Origin: WGMK01 sp044359155 | GTDB taxonomy: Bacteria; Hydrogenedentota; Hydrogenedentia; Hydrogenedentales; JAEUWI01 | Direction: 5' to 3' | Assembly (NCBI GenBank): GCA_044359155.1 | Contig: JBIKMR010000129.1 | Span: forward strand, 1-11,626 | Length of the DNA: 11,626 nucleotides | Shown here: positions 6,858-11,626 of the stretch, in pieces | Layout: each line of letters opens with the position of its first letter | How positions within the stretch are numbered: position 1 is the first letter of the stretch | Notes under the pieces: model-generated | Told to the model about the DNA's origin: nothing | The model's input: the letters and a program-made list of their open reading frames with translations, nothing else | Database searches by the model: none | Program-made: the position numbers and the translations under genes

Positions 6858-8426
6858 TCAATTTCCCACAGCGCCCACCACGCTTGCAGCAGCCCGCAAG
6901 AGCTGCTGCGTACTCTCTTCAAATCCAGGCAAGAGGAGTGCCAACTGAATGGGATACACACCGAGCAGAGCACGGCTTAACAGGAACCAAACACAACCGG
7001 CGAATACCAGCGCGGCGAATTGGTCTTCCCATAAGCGTTGCACCAAGTTTAGCCACGTGCCGAGGCGCAGCTTCCAAGGGGCGGGGGGCTTCTTGGCGGG
7101 CAAGGCCCCTTGGGCGATGCGCTCCGCCGAGGGCAGGAAGCGCAAGGGCAAGAGTACGCCGAGCAGGATGCCCACGCCTGCGACTAGATACCACGCCAAG
7201 CCCAGCACCAACGCAAGCGACATATTGCCCACCGGCCAGACCGCCGTGGGATAAGCGGTGAGTATGCCAAGAAAGACTATGCCTAGCACCACCGGAATAG
7301 CCAAAGCCCAGGGGGGCGGGGCGAACTCTCGCCCAAACTGCCGCGCCCCGAGGAGCCTGCCCAACAGGGTCATGAAGACAATACCTAGTGCAAGCAGCGC
7401 CCCCGTTTCAGACAAGCGCCCAAGGGGTTGCCACAGCAGCGCCTTCATCTGCTGCACCTTGTCGTTGCGTTCCTGCTCGGCAACGTTTAGTGCATCAAGT
7501 TGCGCGCGCAGCGCCTTCTCGCGCTCAGCCCATTCTGGAGCTGGTTCCTTGCCGGTTTGCCCTGCCAGCCAGGTTTCCAGTGAAAAAACGTCCAGCTGCA
7601 ACTGGATACCCGCTACCACCTGCCCCATGTGCAGTTGCGGCGCGCCCCCGCTGGCCAGCCGCTCGCCCATGGCGGCCACGGCTTCCAGCCAATCGCCCCA
7701 CTCGTAGGCGTTGTCCACCGCCTCGGTGCGGGCACGGGCTTCCATCACGTTCTTGAAGCGGTAGAGCGGCGCGCAGCAGCGGTCCACTATCTCGGCCTGC
7801 TTATCCTGGTACCAGTCTCCACGGCGCGGCAACGAGGAATGCCACACCGGTTCGGGAAAACGTACCGGACTGCCAGAGATATTTGTGCGGGCGATGATGG
7901 CGAGGGCCTCGCCCAGGTCGGATTCCTGCTGGCTGGATATGGCCAGCGTGGCCGCCTCGAGATAACGCGGCAGAGCGTTCTCGGGGTCTTGCACCCCCGC
8001 CTCGCGGAAGCGTTCGCGGGCTTCCACATATTGGCCTTCGAGAAACAGGCGTGTGCCGTAGTTGAGCACCAGCGACCAACTGCTCGGGTTCCGGGCGTAG
8101 GCTTCCTGGTAGCGCGTGAGCACGAAGCCCTCTTCCTCGATGCTGGCCAGTTCCTCGATGTAGGCGGCATTCACCTCCTTGCCTTCTTTGGCGTGGTCGT
8201 TCACCACGTCGCGCAGGATGGGGCGGGCGCTCTCTTGTTGCAGGGTGAGCGACATGATGAACTGCGTCTCGCTGCGCTCGTAGCGCAGGTAGTTCTCCGC
8301 AAACCAGAGCGCTACGGTAAACGCGATCACTGCCATAACGCCCACGCGGCGGGCAGTACGCCCACGGCGCACGGCCACGCGGTCGGCAGCAGACACGGAA
8401 TCGAGAGGGGTATAGACGTCGTTCAA
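6858..8426 (-). CDS. Uncharacterised multipass membrane protein with TPR-like extracytoplasmic or soluble region
   Basis: I do not recognise the family. The 522-residue product has an Arg-rich N-terminus, one membrane helix (about 30-46), and a long soluble region (47-335). That region contains a TPR-like helical hairpin stretch at about 100-165 (RYQEAYARNPSSWSLVLNYG, then FLEGQYVEARERFREAGVQDP) and a charged coiled-coil-like segment (300-330). Four more hydrophobic segments follow (about 341-358, 372-391, 402-426, 468-488). The start is TTG at 8424-8426, one base after the pgi stop (TAG-C-TTG), so translation is probably coupled. Only a weak GGGCG precedes it, and in-frame GTG codons at residues 11, 17 and 19 are alternatives. 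No catalytic motif is visible. A scaffold or envelope-assembly role would fit TPR proteins, but this is inference only. Confidence 0.8.
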   Translation of the reverse strand: MNDVYTPLDSVSAADRVAVRRGRTARRVGVMAVIAFTVALWFAENYLRYERSETQFIMSLTLQQESARPILRDVVNDHAKEGKEVNAAYIEELASIEEEGFVLTRYQEAYARNPSSWSLVLNYGTRLFLEGQYVEARERFREAGVQDPENALPRYLEAATLAISSQQESDLGEALAIIARTNISGSPVRFPEPVWHSSLPRRGDWYQDKQAEIVDRCCAPLYRFKNVMEARARTEAVDNAYEWGDWLEAVAAMGERLASGGAPQLHMGQVVAGIQLQLDVFSLETWLAGQTGKEPAPEWAEREKALRAQLDALNVAEQERNDKVQQMKALLWQPLGRLSETGALLALGIVFMTLLGRLLGARQFGREFAPPPWALAIPVVLGIVFLGILTAYPTAVWPVGNMSLALVLGLAWYLVAGVGILLGVLLPLRFLPSAERIAQGALPAKKPPAPWKLRLGTWLNLVQRLWEDQFAALVFAGCVWFLLSRALLGVYPIQLALLLPGFEESTQQLLRAAASVVGAVGN

Positions 8427-8427
8427 G

Positions 8428-9792
8428 CTAGGCGCCCATCAACTTGCGGGCGATGATCTTGCCTTCTTCCACTCCGGGCTGGTCGAAGGTGTTGATGTTG
8501 TACAGGCGGCCCGCCATGGCGGTTTCCACTTCGAGCATGTAGAGCAGCTGGCCCACGGTGTGGGCGTTGAGCTTGGGCAGCGTGACGCGGACGACGGGGC
8601 GCTGGCTGACCTTGAGCGCGTCAACCGTGCCGCGCAATTCGGCGGCCATCAGCTTGTTCATGCTCTTGCCGCGAATGTAGTCCAGCTCAGTCAACTCAGC
8701 CAGCACGTTGGGAATCTTCAGCGTGCTGCCAAAGTTGGCCACCTCGATGATATTGAAGACCTTGTCATTCGGCCCTTCGCGGTAGAGTTGTACCTGCGAA
8801 TGCTGGTCCGTGGCGCCCAGCGCCTTGATGGGGGTCTGCCCGGCATGGACCACCTCGCCATCCAGACTGTGCTTCTTGCCCAGGCTCTCGGCCCACAGCT
8901 GGCAATACCAGTCGGCCACGTCTTTCAAGCCGTCGGCGTAGGGCATCATCACTGACATGACCTTGCCCTTCTGCGTGTCGAGCAGGTAATGCACGGCGGC
9001 CCGCAGGTAAGCGGGATTCTCTTCCAGGCTTCCCAGCGAGGTGCGCGCGTCCATCGCGGCGCAGCCCGCCATCAAGCCATCAATATCCATGCCCAGCAAG
9101 GCCGCAGGGAAAAGGCCCACGGGCGAGAACACCGAGAACCGCCCCCCCACGTTCGGCGGAATGTCGAAGGTGGTGATGCCGTACTTGTCTGCCACCGGGT
9201 GCAGCAGGCTCTTCGATGCACCCTTGGGCCCGGTAATGACCACGAGGTGGTCCTTCACCTTGTCCGCCCCCAGCTTCTTCTCCAACGCTTCGAGCACGAT
9301 CATCGTCTGCGACATGGTCTCAGCTGTCTCGCCGGATTTGGATATCGAGACGTAAAGCGTCTTCTGCACCGGGCATACCCGCAGCATCTGCTTGAAGGTG
9401 GAGGGATCGATGTTGTCCATGACAAACAGACGCGGGCGACCCTTGCGGCCCGACTTGGTGAGCGCGTTGTAGTAGCGCGGGTTCAGTGCGGTGTTCAGCG
9501 CGGTGATGCCCAAGGCGCTGCCGCCGATGCCGAAGATGACCAGGTTGTCGTAGCCGTATGCGCCAAAGCGCGCGGCCTCGGTCTTCACCCGGTCAATCAC
9601 CGCCGTCTGCTTGTGCAGATCATAGAAGCCGTACTTGGCTGCCTTGCGCTCTTCGCGTAGGATGGCATGGGCCGCCAGCACGCGTGGCGCAATGGCTTCC
9701 AAGTCTGCCGAGGTGAGGCCGTTGGCCGCGCCCACGGCGGAAGTCTTTGCGCGAGCAATGTCTATCTTGATATCGAGTGATGTGGTTTCCAT
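8428..9792 (-). CDS. pgi: Glucose-6-phosphate isomerase
   Basis: The 454-residue protein interconverts glucose-6-phosphate and fructose-6-phosphate in glycolysis and gluconeogenesis in the cytoplasm. It has two SIS folds: FGIGGSALG at 87-95 and the phosphate-binding SISKSGETAETM at 149-160. GGRFSVFSPVGLFPAA (216-231) corresponds to the first family signature. LYNINTFDQPGVEEGK (430-445) is the second. Expected catalytic residues are present: Glu302 in LWAESLGK, His331 in TDQHSQVQLY and Lys445. The length matches the short bacterial (Bacillus/Thermotoga-like) type of about 450 residues rather than the roughly 550-residue E. coli type. The ATG at 9790-9792 is preceded by a weak GGGA. A poor promoter-like pair lies upstream on the minus strand (TTGTGT at 9923-9928, AATAAT at 9899-9904, 18-base spacer). 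It is followed after one base by a membrane-protein gene. Confidence 0.97.
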   Translation of the reverse strand: METTSLDIKIDIARAKTSAVGAANGLTSADLEAIAPRVLAAHAILREERKAAKYGFYDLHKQTAVIDRVKTEAARFGAYGYDNLVIFGIGGSALGITALNTALNPRYYNALTKSGRKGRPRLFVMDNIDPSTFKQMLRVCPVQKTLYVSISKSGETAETMSQTMIVLEALEKKLGADKVKDHLVVITGPKGASKSLLHPVADKYGITTFDIPPNVGGRFSVFSPVGLFPAALLGMDIDGLMAGCAAMDARTSLGSLEENPAYLRAAVHYLLDTQKGKVMSVMMPYADGLKDVADWYCQLWAESLGKKHSLDGEVVHAGQTPIKALGATDQHSQVQLYREGPNDKVFNIIEVANFGSTLKIPNVLAELTELDYIRGKSMNKLMAAELRGTVDALKVSQRPVVRVTLPKLNAHTVGQLLYMLEVETAMAGRLYNINTFDQPGVEEGKIIARKLMGA

Positions 9793-9934
9793 GTGTGGAT
9801 TTCCCGATGGGTTGAGGTCATGGGACGAGTGACGCTGAGGGGAACACGGTAGCGGTTGCCTAAACCAAGCTCCATGGCACTAAGCGCAGCTTTGCCTTAT
9901 TATTCCCGTATCAAGCGGCATAACACAAAGGCGC

Positions 9935-10012
9935 GCCCGATCGGACCTAATCCGGCAGCAGATGGACCGCCTGGACGCCTACCTGCTGGAAATGAAGGAG
10001 AAAGAATCATGA
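9935..10012 (+). pseudogene. C-terminal remnant of a probable ArsR-family regulator
   Basis: In the frame ending at the TGA at 10010-10012, the last 25 codons read as an amphipathic helix, with DLIRQQMDRLDAYLLEMKEK near the end. This resembles the C-terminal tail of ArsR-type repressors (typically a W-x-x-x-LDRLEAYLxELK-like helix) that usually precede SRPBCC genes. Its stop overlaps the next gene's start as ATGA, the arrangement expected of an intact regulator-effector pair. The frame is closed by TAA at 9881-9883, with no ATG, GTG or TTG giving a usable N-terminus, and no HTH is encoded upstream. So the body appears deleted. With so short a match this is a moderate call; a chance ORF is the alternative. 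Confidence 0.45.
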
Positions 10013-10497
10013 GCAACATTACGCCGTGGGAGATTGACCCCGCATTGGACCTGGTACTGGAGCGGGAAATTGATGTTCCGCGCGAGCTGGTCTGGAAGGC
10101 GTGGACCGAACCGCAGCACTTGATGCATTGGTTTTGCCCGAAGCCGTGGAACGTGTCGCATTGCGAAATGGATGTGCGTCCTGGCGGAAAGTTCCTTACG
10201 GTGATGCGTTCGCCCGAAGGAGAGGACATGCCCGCCGAAGCGGGCTGCTTTCTTGAGGTGGTGCAGAACGAGCGTCTGGTATGGACCGACGGCCTTCAGC
10301 CCGGATACCGCCCCGCAGGCAAGGGCTTCATGACCGCCATCATCCTGCTGGAGGAAACGGCAATCGGCACGCGCTACACTGCCATTGCCAAGCACAAGGA
10401 CGCTACCGATGTGAAGCAGCACGAGGAGATGGGATTCCACCAAGGCTGGGGCACCGCGCTGGATCAACTGGTCGCCTACGCGAAGACCCTCGCATAA
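10009..10497 (+). CDS. SRPBCC/AHSA1-family (START-like fold) protein
   Basis: The 162-residue cytoplasmic protein has the AHSA1/CalC-type layout. It opens with LVLEREIDVPRELVWKAWTE (residues 15-34), then the HLMHWFCPKPW segment, VRPGGKF near 57-62, EVVQNERLVWTDG at 83-95 and a C-terminal helix with HQGWGTALDQLVAYAK at 144-159. The fold forms a deep hydrophobic pocket for small ligands, and these genes commonly accompany ArsR-type repressors. The ligand here is unknown. The ATG at 10009-10011 is fixed by AAGGAG (9995-10000) eight bases upstream. A longer in-frame extension to 9856 is rejected because it lacks family similarity and overlaps the regulator remnant. The VOC-fold gene follows after 33 bases, probably in the same transcript. 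Confidence 0.92.
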   Translation: MSNITPWEIDPALDLVLEREIDVPRELVWKAWTEPQHLMHWFCPKPWNVSHCEMDVRPGGKFLTVMRSPEGEDMPAEAGCFLEVVQNERLVWTDGLQPGYRPAGKGFMTAIILLEETAIGTRYTAIAKHKDATDVKQHEEMGFHQGWGTALDQLVAYAKTLA

Positions 10498-10530
10498 CGA
10501 ACTGCACCACAACCAACGAAGGTAACGCGC

Positions 10531-11013
10531 ATGTCCACCCCACCCAAAATCACCCCCTGCCTCTGGTTCAACTTCAACGCCGAAGAGGCGGTGAACTTCT
10601 ACGTAGGCACCTTCAAGAATTCGAGAATCATCAGCACCTTGCGCTACGGCGAGGCCCACCCCGACCTGAAAGGAACGGCGTTGTTGATGCGCTTTGAGAT
10701 CGAGGGCCAGGAATTCCAGGCCCTCAACGCTGGACCGCAGTTCCCTTTCACCGAGGCCATTTCCCTCAGCGTGGACTGCGTGGACCAGGCCGAGGTGGAT
10801 TACCTCTGGGAGAAGCTCTGCGAAGGCGGCACCCCCAGCCAGTGCAGTTGGCTGAAGGATAAGTTCGGACTGTCTTGGCAAATCGTGCCACGCACCCTCA
10901 GCACCCTGCTCAGCGACCCCGACCCCGTCAAGGCTAACCGCGTCATGCAAGCCATGATGACCATGAGCAAGATAGATATCGCCGCGATACAAGCGGCTTA
11001 CGATCAGGAATAA
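10531..11013 (+). CDS. PhnB-like VOC-superfamily protein (3-demethylubiquinone-9 3-methyltransferase-type fold)
   Basis: The 160-residue protein matches the PhnB/3-dmu-9_3-mt family. LWFNFNAEEAVNFYVGTF (11-28) starts the first beta-alpha-beta-beta-beta module. FTEAISLSVDCVDQAEVDYL (73-92) starts the second. CSWLKDKFGLSWQIVP (105-120) is the family's hallmark C-terminal strand region. Members are small cytoplasmic dimers, often annotated as methyltransferases or glyoxalase-like, but the real activity is seldom known. The usual metal ligands of active glyoxalase/dioxygenase members cannot be assigned with confidence here. The start at 10531 has GAAGG (10518-10522) eight bases upstream. It probably forms an operon with the SRPBCC gene, a pairing seen widely next to ArsR regulators. 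It ends 38 bases from the convergent membrane-protein gene. Confidence 0.92.
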   Translation: MSTPPKITPCLWFNFNAEEAVNFYVGTFKNSRIISTLRYGEAHPDLKGTALLMRFEIEGQEFQALNAGPQFPFTEAISLSVDCVDQAEVDYLWEKLCEGGTPSQCSWLKDKFGLSWQIVPRTLSTLLSDPDPVKANRVMQAMMTMSKIDIAAIQAAYDQE

Positions 11014-11023
11014 ATATGGCGCT

Positions 11024-11049
11024 ATGGCGTGATTTTACGACCCCGCCAT
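11024..11049. terminator. Weak stem-loop between convergent genes
   Basis: ATGGCG (11024-11029) and CGCCAT (11044-11049) can pair around a 14-base loop in the 38-base gap between the VOC gene and the membrane-protein gene. There is no T-run after the stem on the plus strand. The arm ATGGCG is also directly repeated just upstream (11016-11021). Possible weak terminator only. Confidence 0.2.
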
Positions 11050-11051
11050 CC

Positions 11052-11624
11052 TCACATGGCCTCCGGCTCCTCGGCAACCAGCGCGATAGTGAACCAGACC
11101 AGAAACGCGAACAGCGCATAGATGACGATGTTCTCCCACAGCGGGAACGCGTAGCGGGTGTTCAGCGATTCGGCCCACGAGCTTCCAATCGTCTGCCCGG
11201 TCGCCGCAGCCTCTGCCTTCATGCGGCCATAAGTCAGCCCCCACGAAACCTGATAATACACTGCCAGCCCGACAGCGCATCCCCATAGCAAATACGGCCC
11301 CAGCAAGCGGCGGTACCGCCACGAGGAATTCCCCCTAAACGCCTTGCGCCCAAAGCGGTCACGCAACAACATAACGGCATAACAGGGAATCGCCAGCCCG
11401 AAGCCTACAGCCACCAGCACCGCAGCTATCTCATGAATCTCGGTCCACTCGTAGCCCGCCAACACCACCCCACGCGCATCCGGGAAACAGCCCACCAGCA
11501 TCAGTCCCAGCGCGGCCAACCCCGAGAACAATGCCGCCGCCCCCGCGCCCCAACGCGATACCGCGCGGAAGCGCCGATAGTGAAATGCCGAGAGCGGCAA
11601 CAGGGCTGCGCCCCAGAAGACCAT
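11052..11624 (-). CDS. Multipass membrane protein, DUF998/Frag1-like; probably cut by right window edge
   Basis: From an ATG at 11622-11624 the frame encodes 190 residues, ending at TGA (11052-11054). The frame is also open to the window edge, so the true start may lie outside and an N-terminal helix may be missing. Five hydrophobic segments are visible (about 1-14, 25-47, 62-87, 107-126, 163-184). GLMLVGCFPDARG (40-52), followed by His64 in WTEIHEIAAVL, resembles the glycine-phenylalanine-proline loop and helix-borne histidine of DUF998/Frag1-type proteins, whose molecular role is generally undefined. The segment between helices four and five (about 127-160) is polar, with RMKAEAAATGQ, and probably forms an exposed loop. 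No catalytic motif is seen. It converges on the VOC gene and shares no evident operon within the window. Confidence 0.75.
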   Translation of the reverse strand: MVFWGAALLPLSAFHYRRFRAVSRWGAGAAALFSGLAALGLMLVGCFPDARGVVLAGYEWTEIHEIAAVLVAVGFGLAIPCYAVMLLRDRFGRKAFRGNSSWRYRRLLGPYLLWGCAVGLAVYYQVSWGLTYGRMKAEAAATGQTIGSSWAESLNTRYAFPLWENIVIYALFAFLVWFTIALVAEEPEAM

Positions 11625-11626
11625 CG

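Noticed and set aside
6824..7261. 145-codon plus-strand frame beginning in the intergenic gap
   Set aside because: Most of it is antisense to the membrane-protein gene, with no ribosome site or domain.
7629..8456. 275-codon open frame on the plus strand opposite the TPR-like membrane protein
   Set aside because: Low-complexity shadow without recognisable family features. The minus strand gives ordered membrane helices and a tight junction with pgi.
9856..10008. N-terminal extension of the SRPBCC protein from ATG 9856
   Set aside because: The added 51 residues do not resemble the family, and the ribosome site at 9995-10000 clearly serves the ATG at 10009.
9979..10992. 337-codon open frame on the minus strand opposite the SRPBCC and VOC genes
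   Set aside because: It spans two well-supported family genes on the other strand and has no motif of its own.

Overview
The window is GC-rich, densely coded bacterial DNA, by eye all of one composition apart from one AT-richer gap at 6548-6857. A diderm (Gram-negative-type) host is suggested by a signal-peptidase-II lipoprotein and by a sensor kinase with a large domain between two membrane segments. The exact phylum cannot be fixed from sequence alone. A deep-branching or environmental lineage is plausible, because several proteins match known families only at domain level. No rRNA, tRNA, CRISPR array, insertion sequence or phage gene was seen.

Layout. (1) 1-1063, minus: the N-terminal 354 residues of a Kef/CPA2-type cation:proton antiporter, running off the left edge. 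(2) 1332-2216, plus: a lipoprotein, divergent from the antiporter, with a carboxypeptidase-regulatory-like beta-sandwich and a charged Pro/Ala/Glu/Lys tail. Its likely start is TTG. (3) 6547-2220, minus: a two-gene signalling operon made of a response regulator with an unusual HTH-then-receiver order and a 1237-residue hybrid histidine kinase (Cache-like sensor, HAMP, PAS, GAF, HisKA, HATPase, degenerate receiver, canonical receiver). A strong sigma70-like promoter lies upstream inside a 310-bp gap rich in inverted repeats. (4) 9792-6858, minus: glucose-6-phosphate isomerase (pgi), with an uncharacterised TPR-like multipass membrane protein following after one base and starting with TTG. (5) 9935-11013, plus: the C-terminal remnant of what looks like an ArsR-type regulator, overlapping by ATGA an SRPBCC/AHSA1 gene, followed by a PhnB-like VOC-fold gene. 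(6) 11624-11052, minus: a multipass membrane protein at the right edge.

How the genes work together. The kinase probably senses a periplasmic signal and phosphorylates its own last receiver and/or the HTH-receiver protein, which would then bind DNA. Inverted repeats around the operon promoter are candidate sites for feedback control. The SRPBCC-VOC pair is a common neighbour of ArsR-type repressors. Here only the tail of that repressor seems to survive, so the pair may have lost its dedicated regulator. The most interesting points are the HTH-REC/hybrid kinase operon with its degenerate internal receiver, the repeat-rich gap upstream of it, the ArsR remnant, and the unassigned membrane protein coupled to pgi.
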